From NCBI GenBank assembly GCA_036377595.1, contig DASUYB010000103.1, positions 62,001 to 126,000 of the forward strand: DNA of 64,000 nucleotides. The letters are read 5' to 3'. The position numbers were made by a program, and so were the translations under genes. The notes under the pieces were generated by a model. The model saw nothing but the letters and a program-made list of their open reading frames with translations, was not told where the DNA came from and searched no databases. The DNA is from Longimicrobium sp. (GTDB lineage Bacteria > Gemmatimonadota > Gemmatimonadetes > Longimicrobiales > Longimicrobiaceae). Below, piece after piece: positions 54,664-62,263 of the stretch; positions within the stretch are counted from its first letter, which is position 1; each line of letters begins with the position of its first letter.

Positions 54664-54745
54664 TTCACACGGAGGGAACGGAGGTAACGGAGGAACTCAC
54701 CGTTCGCGCGGCTTCCTCCGTTCCCTCCGTTTCCTCCGTGTGAGA
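54664..54745. terminator. R1 operon-end palindrome
   Basis: ~31-nt arms (54664-54695 and 54713-54745) of GGAGGGAACGGAGG units. It sits 21 nt after DUF1501 and 18 nt from the stop of the convergent HTH gene. Confidence 0.7.
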
Positions 54746-54762
54746 CCCCGGTCTGCTGGAGA

Positions 54763-55161
54763 TCACCCCCCGCCTTCGGCCTGCGCGCGCAGCTGCCTGC
54801 GCAGCACCTCCACCCACGCGGGGCGGGGGACGCCGCACTGCTCGTAGATCCCCTCCAGCTTGTCGAGCATCTCCACGCCGGCGGCGGGGCGCAGGTAGGC
54901 GGGTACCGCGCCCAGCATCTGGTCCACCAGGAAGCGCGCGGCGTCCACCGTCAGCCCCGAGCCGCCGCGCGCGGACTGCTCCACGTACCACGCGCGCAGC
55001 TTGGCCAGCGTCTTCCCGTACGGCACCACGTTGCCGGTGACCAGGTTGTACACTCCGCCGTGGCTCATCTTCACCTCGGCGGCCACCTGCCGCACGGAAG
55101 TCAGTTCCACGCGCCTGCGCAGCGCTTCGCGCAGGAGCTCGATCTCGGCGTCTCGGTCCAC
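54763..55161 (-). CDS. HTH DNA-binding protein, unknown role
   Basis: 132 residues. The N-terminal half has a helix-turn-helix (SVRQVAAEVKMSHGGVYNLV, then TGNVVPYGKTLAKLRAWYVE) of lambda-repressor-like character. The second half is helical with no known motif. GTG 55161 is the start; the ribosome site is weak. It has no operon partner. A regulatory role is likely, its target unknown. Confidence 0.65.
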   Translation of the reverse strand: MDRDAEIELLREALRRRVELTSVRQVAAEVKMSHGGVYNLVTGNVVPYGKTLAKLRAWYVEQSARGGSGLTVDAARFLVDQMLGAVPAYLRPAAGVEMLDKLEGIYEQCGVPRPAWVEVLRRQLRAQAEGGG

Positions 55162-55400
55162 CTGGGCCGTCCCGGCAAGGTTTGGCGGTCCTGTCCAGTC
55201 GGCAGAGAGTTGCCAAATTGGACGTGAACGGGACCTACCTTACGCGCATCGGGCCGTCGGAACAAGGGCATTTTGCACATGAAAGTCTCCGCAGCGCACG
55301 GTTCTGGGGCAAACATGGACACCTTTGCGCATCATCTGTCGGAAACGAGAGGGGGCGCCCCCTTCGGAGCGCCCCCCTCGCATCACCCAATCTCCCTTGC
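55162..55400. other. Intergenic region with terminator
   Basis: Non-coding stretch between two minus-strand genes. A GC hairpin at 55349-55379 (GAGGGGGCGC pairing with GCGCCCCCTC apart from one extra C) lies 22 nt before the DUF2059-like stop and is its terminator. No other gene is seen. Confidence 0.5.
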
Positions 55401-55868
55401 TCAGGGTCGGGCGCCGGCGCGCGCGGAGAGGTGCTGGCGGATCATCTCCTGCAGCTCGGGCATGTGCTCGCGCACCGCACGCTCGCCCAGCGCGGCGCCC
55501 TGCTGCATCAGCGAGGGCGTAGCGCGCGCCAGCTTCTGGCCCACGGGGGTGCGGTAGAACTCCGCCATCTCGCGCAGCTCGGCCTCGCTGAAGGTGTTGG
55601 CGTACATGTCCGCGTAGTCGGCCTTCAGGTTGTCCCAGCTCATGTAGCGCGCGAAGAACTCGCGCAGCACCGACTCCATCCCCCGCAGCCGCGGGTCGCC
55701 CTGCAGCTGCACCTGCAGCGCGGTGTTCAGCGACGCCTCCAGCGCCTGCGGCACGCGCATGGCCACCAGCACGTCCATCGCCGCCATGCGGTGGCTGGGC
55801 GAGCGCTGCGCCGCCGCCCCGCCCGCCGCCAGCGCGACGAGGGCGAGCGCCAGCAGGATCTTCTTCAT
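55401..55868 (-). CDS. DUF2059-like secreted protein
   Basis: 155 residues with a signal peptide (ILLALALVALAAGGAAAQ). The body is a DUF2059-type helical domain: FFARYMSWDNLKADYADMYA, NTFSEAELREMAEFYRTPVG, QKLARATPSLMQQG. DUF2059 proteins are periplasmic and of unknown function. ATG 55868 has GGAG 7 nt upstream. A GC hairpin follows the stop. Confidence 0.82.
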   Translation of the reverse strand: MKKILLALALVALAAGGAAAQRSPSHRMAAMDVLVAMRVPQALEASLNTALQVQLQGDPRLRGMESVLREFFARYMSWDNLKADYADMYANTFSEAELREMAEFYRTPVGQKLARATPSLMQQGAALGERAVREHMPELQEMIRQHLSARAGARP

Positions 55869-56023
55869 GCGGAACTCCGTCGTTTGCAGGGAGATGGCGA
55901 TGCCGTCCGCGCGAAAGAACGCCTCCCGCCGCGCGGCGCGCAAGCGGGAGGCGTCGTCACGCCAGGAGCGCGACGAGTCGTGCCGGGGATCCTGAAACGT
56001 CGTTGGGGTTTCCGGGATCCATG

Positions 56024-56047
56024 ATTTCACACGGAGGACACGGAGCC
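56024..56047. repeat. Single R1 arm
   Basis: ATTTCACACGGAGGACACGG resembles one arm of the R1 palindromes but has no complementary partner nearby. It begins 16 nt from the stop of the minus-strand orphan precursor. Confidence 0.5.
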
Positions 56048-56062
56048 CGCATCCGCAGTGCG

Positions 56063-56272
56063 TCAGATGCAGCCGGCGTAGCAGGTGAACTGCTCCACCC
56101 GGGTGTCGATCTCGCAGACACACCCGTCCTCGGACATGCTCTCGCACCCCCCGGCGCAGTTCGAGTAGATCGAGCCCTGCCCGCGTACGGTCCCACGCTG
56201 TCTCGCCTCGATGCCTTCGGTGGCGAACTCCTCGACCTTCAGCGCGTCGACGTCCAGCTTCAGCTTGTGCAT
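56063..56272 (-). CDS. Orphan lanthipeptide precursor (pinensin-like leader)
   Basis: 69 residues. Leader MHKLKLDVDALKVEEF and GTVRGQ (27-32) as in the precursor array 18 kb away. The core has six Cys (39, 43, 51, 53, 64, 68) with Ser/Thr, ending TCYAGCI. GGAGG 5 nt before ATG 56272 is a strong ribosome site. No biosynthetic gene is nearby, so it would need the enzymes of the main locus. It does not fit any of the four core groups of the array. Confidence 0.75.
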   Translation of the reverse strand: MHKLKLDVDALKVEEFATEGIEARQRGTVRGQGSIYSNCAGGCESMSEDGCVCEIDTRVEQFTCYAGCI

Positions 56273-56438
56273 CGAACCTCCAGTGCGTGGATGGGAACGC
56301 ACCGCGCCAACCGCCCCGGGACGGTCGTTTCTGCGTACGGTTACGTCCTGAAAGATGCGCAATTATCCGAATTTCGCAAGATCACGCGCACATTGTGGCG
56401 GAACAAGCGCAGGGAACAGCATTCGGGTGGCGCCCTGA

Positions 56439-56804
56439 TCAGCCCTGTTCCGCCAACCAGTCCAGCGCCTGCTCGCGGGTGTCGAACGCGGGGATCTTGC
56501 GGCGGGTGAACAGGAGCACGGCCTGGTAGGCGATGCGGTGCAGCCCGCCCATCCCCACGATGGCGCTGGCCCTGACGTACGGCCCGTTGTGCGCCGCCAG
56601 CTCCTTCATCGCCTGCAGCACCGCCGAGTTGTAGCGCGCGTCCTTCACATCCGTCAGCACCAGCAGCGAGTGCGGGGGATGCTGCGCCACCACCGACTTC
56701 GAGTGCTCGATGGTGGCGATGGCCTGCTCGGGGTTCTGGATGCCGGAGTAGTCGAGCAGGAGAATGCGTTTCCCGCGGTGGTCGATGAACCGGGTGCGCT
56801 CCAT
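56439..56804 (-). CDS. STAS/SpoIIAA-like small protein
   Basis: 121 residues: RTRFIDHRGKRILLLDYSGI, HSLLVLTDVKDARYNSAVLQ, FTRRKIPAFDTREQALDWLA. The alternating beta/alpha pattern is like SpoIIAA-like (STAS-related) domains. These are often found in environmental bacteria with unknown partners. No signal peptide. GGAG precedes ATG 56804. Function unknown. Confidence 0.7.
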   Translation of the reverse strand: MERTRFIDHRGKRILLLDYSGIQNPEQAIATIEHSKSVVAQHPPHSLLVLTDVKDARYNSAVLQAMKELAAHNGPYVRASAIVGMGGLHRIAYQAVLLFTRRKIPAFDTREQALDWLAEQG

Positions 56805-56943
56805 GGGGTGTGTCTCCGAACCGGATGGGTCTGGCTGAAACTGCAGAGGAGATCTGCGGAGGTGATGGAATGTTGCGCCCGGCCCGCGTCGGGCGCCAGC
56901 CCTCGCGATGAAGCGGCCATGGAGATGGGAGACAACAGAAAGA

Positions 56944-57023
56944 GTCTCACGCGGAGACGCGGAGGCGCGGAGAACTCACCGCCGGACTGAGTTCCTCCGC
57001 GCCTCCGCGTCTCCGCGTGAGAA
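56944..57023. terminator. R1 operon-end palindrome
   Basis: ~30-nt arms (56944-56973 and 56993-57023) of CGGAGACGCGGAGG units with T-rich feet, 9 nt from the stop of the minus-strand protein kinase gene. Confidence 0.7.
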
Positions 57024-57031
57024 CGATTCCG

Positions 57032-58111
57032 TTATCTCGTGATGGTGTCGCTGCGCCGCTCGACGGGCGCGTTCTCGGGCCAGAGGCGGTGCCGTCCCTT
57101 GAGCATGGGCGCCAGCGCTGCCAGCATCCCGCTCACCGTCTGGAAGCGCTTGGAGGGGTCGCGCAGCAGCGCGCGCAGGATCAGCTTCTCCAGCTCGGGG
57201 GTGACCTGCGAGTTGCGCTGCCGCGGCGGCACCACGTCGTGCGAGAGCTGGGGATAGCGCGTGTTCAGCTCGCGCGTGGTCAGGTTGCGCGGCGCGCCGT
57301 CGGGGTCCACGGGGGCGAGCGCCGTCTTCGGCTCGAAGTCGTCGTCCTCGTCGTCGTACCAGAAGTCCTCGTCCTCGTCTTCCTCGATCTCCTCCGTGGG
57401 CCACTTGCCCGTCAGCAGCTCGTAGAGGAGCGCGCCCAGCCCGTATACGTCCGTCGCTGTGGTCAGCGGCTCGCGCAGCACCTGCTCGGGGGCCATGTAC
57501 GGCGCCGTTCCCAGCCGGTCGCCGGGGCGGCGCGCCTCCTTCCCCAGCGGCCACACCACGTCGAAGTCCAGGAGAACGGGGATGCCCTCGCGGAGATGCA
57601 CGTTGCCGGGCTTCAGGTCGCGGTACAGCCAGCCGCAGCGGTGGAGATAGTGGATCGCCGCGCCCACGTGCATGGTGGCGCGGATGGCGTCGGGAACATG
57701 CAGGCGGCGCTTGGGGAGGCTCTCCAGCACGTCGAAGAGCGAAGGACCGGCAAGATATTCCATCAGGAGATAATGCCGCCCGTCCGAGTCGCCCGTGCCG
57801 AACACCTGCACGATGTTGGGGTGGCGAACCCGGCCCAGCACGCGCTCCTCCTTGCGCAGCGAGGTGGGGAGGCGGCGGTTCCGGATGTGCTCGGGGGCCA
57901 CCATCTTGGCGGTCAGCGCGCACCAGTGGCGGTTGCTCCACACCTGGTAGAGCTCGGTCATGCGGCCACGTGCCAGGTGGCCGATCACCGTCAGCTCGCC
58001 CACGCGGTCGCCGACGGCCAGCGAGAACTCGGCCTTGGGCCGCGCCGGGTCGTGCTCCCACCGGCGCGCGGCCACCAGTCCCTGGTACCGCGGCTTTGCC
58101 ACTGCCGCCAT
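57032..58111 (-). CDS. Ser/Thr protein kinase
   Basis: 359 residues, soluble. Kinase fold: glycine loop IGHLARGRMTELYQV, Lys in ALTAKMVAPE, catalytic loop LYRDLKPGNVHL (Tyr for the usual His), metal motif LLDFDVV (Asp for the usual Gly), APE region GTAPYMAPEQV. An acidic insert EEIEEDEDEDFWYDDEDDD lies near residue 240. The C-terminal part (HDVVPPRQRNSQVTPELEKL) closes the domain. It has no sensor or membrane part. GGGAGG 7 nt before ATG 58111. An R1 palindrome ends it. Confidence 0.87.
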   Translation of the reverse strand: MAAVAKPRYQGLVAARRWEHDPARPKAEFSLAVGDRVGELTVIGHLARGRMTELYQVWSNRHWCALTAKMVAPEHIRNRRLPTSLRKEERVLGRVRHPNIVQVFGTGDSDGRHYLLMEYLAGPSLFDVLESLPKRRLHVPDAIRATMHVGAAIHYLHRCGWLYRDLKPGNVHLREGIPVLLDFDVVWPLGKEARRPGDRLGTAPYMAPEQVLREPLTTATDVYGLGALLYELLTGKWPTEEIEEDEDEDFWYDDEDDDFEPKTALAPVDPDGAPRNLTTRELNTRYPQLSHDVVPPRQRNSQVTPELEKLILRALLRDPSKRFQTVSGMLAALAPMLKGRHRLWPENAPVERRSDTITR

Positions 58112-58364
58112 TCGGTTGCCTCCCAACAGGTTGCGCCTCCGGTGAGCCCGGACGCGTGAAAAGCCGCGCCAATCCTCTACATCCCTACGCAACGGGCGTA
58201 CCCCGCGCGGAACCCTGGCGTTTCCGGAGGGTAGCGGATTATGCTGGAAACCGGTCCCCTCCATCCTCCGCGCGCCCGGTCCCGGGTCGTGACGTTCGCC
58301 CTTCCGCCTTCGTCCACCCCCGGGATCCCTCGCGATCCGCGCGAGGAGCAGGGACCCGATCTTC

Positions 58365-58808
58365 ATGAGGTGCCAGATGCAGCGCATCCACGCGGCCGGA
58401 TGCCTGGTGCTGTCGGTGCTCGCGCTGGGCGCGGCGCCGCTCCGTGCCGGGCAGGAGTGGACCCCGCCGTCGCGGCAGATGCCGCAGATGCCCTCGGCGG
58501 GGGAGCTGGACGGGGGGTGGAAGGGATCGCTGGGGGGATGGTTCAACGGCGTGGGGGTGCCGCTCGACCAGGTGCGGGCGAGCGGCGAGGGCGGCGGCGC
58601 GCGGCCGCGCTTCGTGCGCTTCACCGGGCAGATGCGGCCGGTGGAGGCGTGGAGCGACCGCAACGGCGACGGGCGCGCCGACATGATCGAGGTGTTCCGC
58701 GACGGTACACGGGTGTACCAGCTCGTGGACGCCGACTACGACGGCACGGCCAACGTGCTGCGCGTCTACGAGAGCAGCGGCGCGCTGGCCCGCGAGCAGC
58801 GCTACTAG
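58365..58808 (+). CDS. Small secreted protein with EF-hand-like loops
   Basis: 147 residues. Signal peptide (GCLVLSVLALGAAPLRAGQ). Two Asp-rich loops DRNGDGRADMIE and DADYDGTANVLR look like calcium-binding repeats as in VCBS/dockerin-like proteins. The function is unknown. ATG 58365 is chosen with ATG 58377 as an alternative. It is divergent from the kinase gene, leaving 253 bp with no recognisable feature between them. Confidence 0.65.
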   Translation: MRCQMQRIHAAGCLVLSVLALGAAPLRAGQEWTPPSRQMPQMPSAGELDGGWKGSLGGWFNGVGVPLDQVRASGEGGGARPRFVRFTGQMRPVEAWSDRNGDGRADMIEVFRDGTRVYQLVDADYDGTANVLRVYESSGALAREQRY

Positions 58809-58851
58809 CCCCCGCCCGCCGGGGCGGCCGGACCCGTCCGCCCCGCGCCCC

Positions 58852-59289
58852 GTGAGCGACTCCGACCTCCTGGCCGCATACCTCGCCACCGTCTGGTCCG
58901 TGGATGGACCGGACGGCGCGCTCGAGGTGCGGCCGGGCCGCATCGCGCCGCCCCCGCTTCGTCCGTCGGCGATCGTCACCGCCTACAACCCGGCCTCGCA
59001 GCCGCGCCCCGCGGAGGAGAATGACCGCGCGGACGCCGATCTGCGCGCCCGCATCGCCGCGGCGGGGGCGGAGCCGTGGCGCACCCTCGCGCGCGGGACG
59101 GGGGACGACGCCGGCGCGTGGGACGAGCCGGGGTGGCTGATCCGCGGCGACGTGCGCGGCCTCGCCGTCGCGCTGGGCGCGGAGTTCGGCCAGAACGCGA
59201 TCGTGTGGATCGACGCCGCGGGAGACGTCGCCATCGTGGTCACGCGAGACGGGTTTTGCCGGACGGCGGTGGGCGAGGTGGTTCGGTAG
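58852..59289 (+). CDS. DUF3293-like protein
   Basis: 145 residues. The patterns AIVTAYNPASQPRPAEENDR, GWLIRGDVRGLAVALGAEFG and QNAIVWIDAAGDVAIVVT fit DUF3293, a cytoplasmic family of unknown function. Start GTG 58852. It follows the EF-hand-like gene after 43 bp. Confidence 0.7.
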   Translation: MSDSDLLAAYLATVWSVDGPDGALEVRPGRIAPPPLRPSAIVTAYNPASQPRPAEENDRADADLRARIAAAGAEPWRTLARGTGDDAGAWDEPGWLIRGDVRGLAVALGAEFGQNAIVWIDAAGDVAIVVTRDGFCRTAVGEVVR

Positions 59290-59434
59290 ATTGTTTGCCC
59301 TCGCGCGGCTCACCGGCACGCCCGCTCCATCGCGCCCTCCCCGGCTCGCCTGAGGCTCGCCACCCCTCCCGTACCGGGCGGGGTAGGGGGAGGACATCGG
59401 CGTGGGTGGCAGGGATTCGCGCGGCCGCAGGCGG

Positions 59435-59480
59435 GCCCCCTCCCCCGGCCCCTCCCCCGCTGCGCAGGGGAGGGGAGAAC
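59435..59480. repeat. R4 palindrome joined to R3
   Basis: CCCCCTCCCCCGGCCCCTCC, then CCGCTGCGCAGGGGAGGGGA. The reverse complement occurs at 26702-26743. Its right edge runs into the R3 element, so the two families are found as a mosaic. Confidence 0.65.
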
Positions 59481-59683
59481 TCAGTGCGGGGGCGGGACTT
59501 CGCGTGAGGGATGCGCGCCCGAAGGGCCGGGACGCCGCCGCGCGTGACGAGATGCCGATGATCCGCGCGGATGCTCGGCGCGGCGGTGGCCCGGCGCGGT
59601 TGGGCACAGTTGTTTCGTGCCCTACCGCGCGCGCAGCCCGTTTTGGCGTCTCCGCGCCAAACACGCCCAGATCCTGCAGTTCA
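59472..59683 (+). repeat. R3 element, copy 2
   Basis: About 212 bp matching 6879-7087. The third hairpin (59642-59648 with 59655-59661) has different bases from copy 1 but keeps full pairing. It ends 44 bp before the acuB-like ATG. Confidence 0.75.
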
Positions 59684-59727
59684 AGTCAGTTCGCCGTAAT
59701 CGACCGAAATCGGATCGACATAGAGAG

Positions 59728-60399
59728 ATGCTGGTCAAGAACCGCATGACCGCGGAACCCGTGACCGTGACGCCGGAGGACTCGCTGGCGCACGCGCTGC
59801 GGCTCACGCGCGAGCACCGCGTCCGCCACCTGCCCGTCGTCCTGAACGGCGAGCTGGTGGGGATCCTGTCGGACCGCGACATCCGCACGGCCATGCCGTC
59901 GCCCATCGAGGTGCCGGACCCCGAGCGCGCCACCATGCTCGAGCGCACGCCGGTGGAGCGGGTGATGACGCGCGAGGTGATCACCGCCGGCCCGTTCGAC
60001 GCGGTGGAGGACGCGGCCGAGCAGATCTGCCGCCACCGCATCGGCTGCCTGCCGGTGGTCGACGCGCACAATCGCCTCCTGGGGTTGATCACCGAGACCG
60101 ACGTGGTCACCGCGTTCGCCGAGGTGCTGGCGGCGGGCGGGCCGTCGTCTCGCCTCGAAGTCTCCGTCGCCGACCGGCCGGGAGAGCTGGCGCGGCTGCT
60201 GGCCATCATCGGCGGCGAGCTGAAGCTGAATGTGACCTCGCTGATGGTGCTTCCCGACGGCGAGGACGGGCGCAAGACGGCCATCCTCCACATCGCCACC
60301 ATCGACCCGCGCGAGGCCATCGAGGCGCTGGAGCGCGCGGGCGCGAAAGTGGGCTGGCCCTCGCTGGAGGCGGATCTCAGGAAGGGGATGGAGGCGTGA
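59728..60399 (+). CDS. acuB: CBS-domain protein with ACT domain, AcuB-like
   Basis: 223 residues. Two CBS motifs (MTAEPVTVTPEDSLAHALRL, RHLPVVLNGELVGILSDRDI; MTREVITAGPFDAVEDAAEQ, GCLPVVDAHNRLLGLITETD) bind adenine nucleotides in the family. A C-terminal ACT domain (LEVSVADRPGELARLLAIIG) follows. The order CBS-CBS-ACT and the acuC gene overlapping the stop (GTGA) support AcuB. In Bacillus AcuB takes part in control of acetyl-CoA synthetase. Its ribosome site AGAGAG is modest. Confidence 0.83.
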   Translation: MLVKNRMTAEPVTVTPEDSLAHALRLTREHRVRHLPVVLNGELVGILSDRDIRTAMPSPIEVPDPERATMLERTPVERVMTREVITAGPFDAVEDAAEQICRHRIGCLPVVDAHNRLLGLITETDVVTAFAEVLAAGGPSSRLEVSVADRPGELARLLAIIGGELKLNVTSLMVLPDGEDGRKTAILHIATIDPREAIEALERAGAKVGWPSLEADLRKGMEA

Positions 60400-61580
60400 C
60401 CGGGCACCGCACCGCGCTGATCTGGGACCCGGAGGTCACCCGCTACTTCTTCCGCCCCGACCACCCGTTCAACCCGAAGCGGCTGGAGCTCACCGTCTCA
60501 CTGATCGAGGCGATGGGGCTCGCCGGCGGCGACCAGACGCCCATCGTCGCGCCCCGCCCGGCGACGGACGAGGAGCTGCTGCGCGTCCACTCGCGCGAGT
60601 ACGTCGACGCGGTGAAGCGCTTCAGCGCGGAGGGCGCGGACACCTCCGACGCGTGGCAGTGGGGGCTGGGGACGGACGACACGCCGGTCTTCCCGGGGAT
60701 GCACGACGTGACCGCGCTGGTCTGCGGGGGGACGATCCTGGCGGCGGAGATGGTGATGAGCGGCGAGGTCACCCGCGCGTTCAACGTCTGCGGGGGACTG
60801 CACCACGCACATCGCTCGCGCGGCAGCGGGTTCTGCGTCTACAGCGACCTGTCCGCCGCCATCGCCTGGATCCGCGAGGCGCACGGTGCGCGGGTGATGT
60901 ACATCGACTACGACGCCCACCACGGCGACGGGGTGCAGGGGATCTTCTACCGCGACCCCGAGGTACTGACCCTCTCCGTGCACGAGTCGGGGCGATACCT
61001 CTTCCCCGGCACCGGCTTCGTGGACGAGCTGGGCGACGGCGACGGCTACGGCTACTCGCTGAACCTGCCGCTGGAGGCGTTCACCGAGGACGGCTCCTGG
61101 ATCTCCATCCAGCAGAAGCTCATCCCCGAGGTCGCCGAGGCCTTCCGCCCCGACGTGATCGTGCTGCAGAACGGCTGCGACGGCCACGTGCTCGACCCGC
61201 TCACCCATCTCCGCGCCACCACGAAGCTGTACGAGGAGACGGTGAGGCTGGTCTGCGAGGTGGCGGACCGCGTCTGTGAGGGCCGCGTGGTGGCCACGGG
61301 CGGCGGGGGATACGCGGTGTGGAGCGTGGTCCCCCGCGCTTGGACCCTGGTCTGGGCGGGATTGAGCGGGCAGCCGGCACCGGACGCGATTCCCCGCGAA
61401 TGGCTGGAGCGCTGGCAGGGGGAGAGCCCGGAGCTCCTCCCCGAGCGCCTGCGCGACGGCGAGGGCGCGTACCCGCCCGTCCCCCGGCGCGAGGAGATCG
61501 AGGCCACGAACCGCCGCACCTTCGAGTCGCTGCGCCGGCAGGCGTATCCGCTGCTGCGCGGCTGGGGGCTGGGGTTCTGA
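60396..61580 (+). CDS. acuC: Acetoin utilisation-type deacetylase AcuC
   Basis: 394 residues, a class I histone-deacetylase-like enzyme. Motifs: GGLHHAHRSRGSGFCVYSDL (His-His dyad), IDYDAHHGDGVQGIFY (Zn Asp/His), SVHESGRYLFPGTG, and QNGCDGHVLDPLTHL (third Asp), GGGGYAV with the catalytic Tyr. By family it removes acetyl groups from lysine, e.g. on acetyl-CoA synthetase. GTG 60396 overlaps the acuB stop. It lies between acuB and an acetyltransferase gene. Confidence 0.9.
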   Translation: MTGHRTALIWDPEVTRYFFRPDHPFNPKRLELTVSLIEAMGLAGGDQTPIVAPRPATDEELLRVHSREYVDAVKRFSAEGADTSDAWQWGLGTDDTPVFPGMHDVTALVCGGTILAAEMVMSGEVTRAFNVCGGLHHAHRSRGSGFCVYSDLSAAIAWIREAHGARVMYIDYDAHHGDGVQGIFYRDPEVLTLSVHESGRYLFPGTGFVDELGDGDGYGYSLNLPLEAFTEDGSWISIQQKLIPEVAEAFRPDVIVLQNGCDGHVLDPLTHLRATTKLYEETVRLVCEVADRVCEGRVVATGGGGYAVWSVVPRAWTLVWAGLSGQPAPDAIPREWLERWQGESPELLPERLRDGEGAYPPVPRREEIEATNRRTFESLRRQAYPLLRGWGLGF

Positions 61581-61582
61581 CC

Positions 61583-62113
61583 ATGCAGGCCGCCCTCGCC
61601 GCCCACCCCGTGCCCGCCCTGTTTCCCCTTCTCCCCGCCACCCTGCGCGACAAGGAAGGCCGCGTGTTCACCGTACGGGAGCTGCGCCCCGAAGACCGCG
61701 CCGCGCTCGCCCAGTTCTACGACGCGTTCGACCCCAAGCGCGCCGCGCAGGGGCTGCCGCCGGAAGGCGAGGTGCGGATCGCGCGCTGGCTGGACCAGGT
61801 GCTGCCGAACGGGACGCACCTGGCCGTCGAGCGCGACGGCCACCTCGTGGGCCACGCCATGCTCCTGCCGACGGAGAAGGAGGGGGTGCACGAGTACGCC
61901 ATCTTCCTGGCGCGCGAGGTCCGCGGCCAGGGCGTGGGCACGCAGGTGAACCACCTTTCCGTGGAGGTCGCGCGGGCGATGGAGCTGCGCGGGCTCTGGC
62001 TCTCCGTGGAGCCGCACAACCGCCCCGCGCTGCGCAGCTACGAGAAGGCGGGGTTCCGCTTCGTCCCCGGCACCGTCTACTCGCCCGAGGTGGAGATGGA
62101 GCTGGCGCTGTAG
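61583..62113 (+). CDS. GNAT acetyltransferase, possible AcuA counterpart
   Basis: 176 residues. GNAT fold: HLAVERDGHLVGHAMLLPTE, acetyl-CoA loop FLAREVRGQGVGTQVNHL, SVEPHNRPALRSYEKAGFRF. It starts 2 nt after acuC. In Bacillus AcuA acetylates acetyl-CoA synthetase and AcuC reverses this. The acuB-acuC-GNAT order here suggests the same regulatory pair, although the sequence alone does not identify AcuA. Confidence 0.8.
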   Translation: MQAALAAHPVPALFPLLPATLRDKEGRVFTVRELRPEDRAALAQFYDAFDPKRAAQGLPPEGEVRIARWLDQVLPNGTHLAVERDGHLVGHAMLLPTEKEGVHEYAIFLAREVRGQGVGTQVNHLSVEVARAMELRGLWLSVEPHNRPALRSYEKAGFRFVPGTVYSPEVEMELAL

Positions 62114-62263
62114 GGCCGTTCCCCTTCCGTCCATCTCCGGACACATGCGCCCGCCACTTCCCGATTGCGGAAGGGCGGGCGCTGCGCTTATGCTGGCCCG
62201 CGTTTTGATTTGCCCCGTGCGAGCGTTGTTTCCGCAGTCCGGTCCCTAACGCGGAGCCCCACC

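Noticed and set aside
55182-56024. Plus-strand 280-codon frame opposite the DUF2059-like gene
   Set aside because: His/Leu/Arg-rich shadow of a well-supported minus-strand gene with signal peptide and ribosome site.
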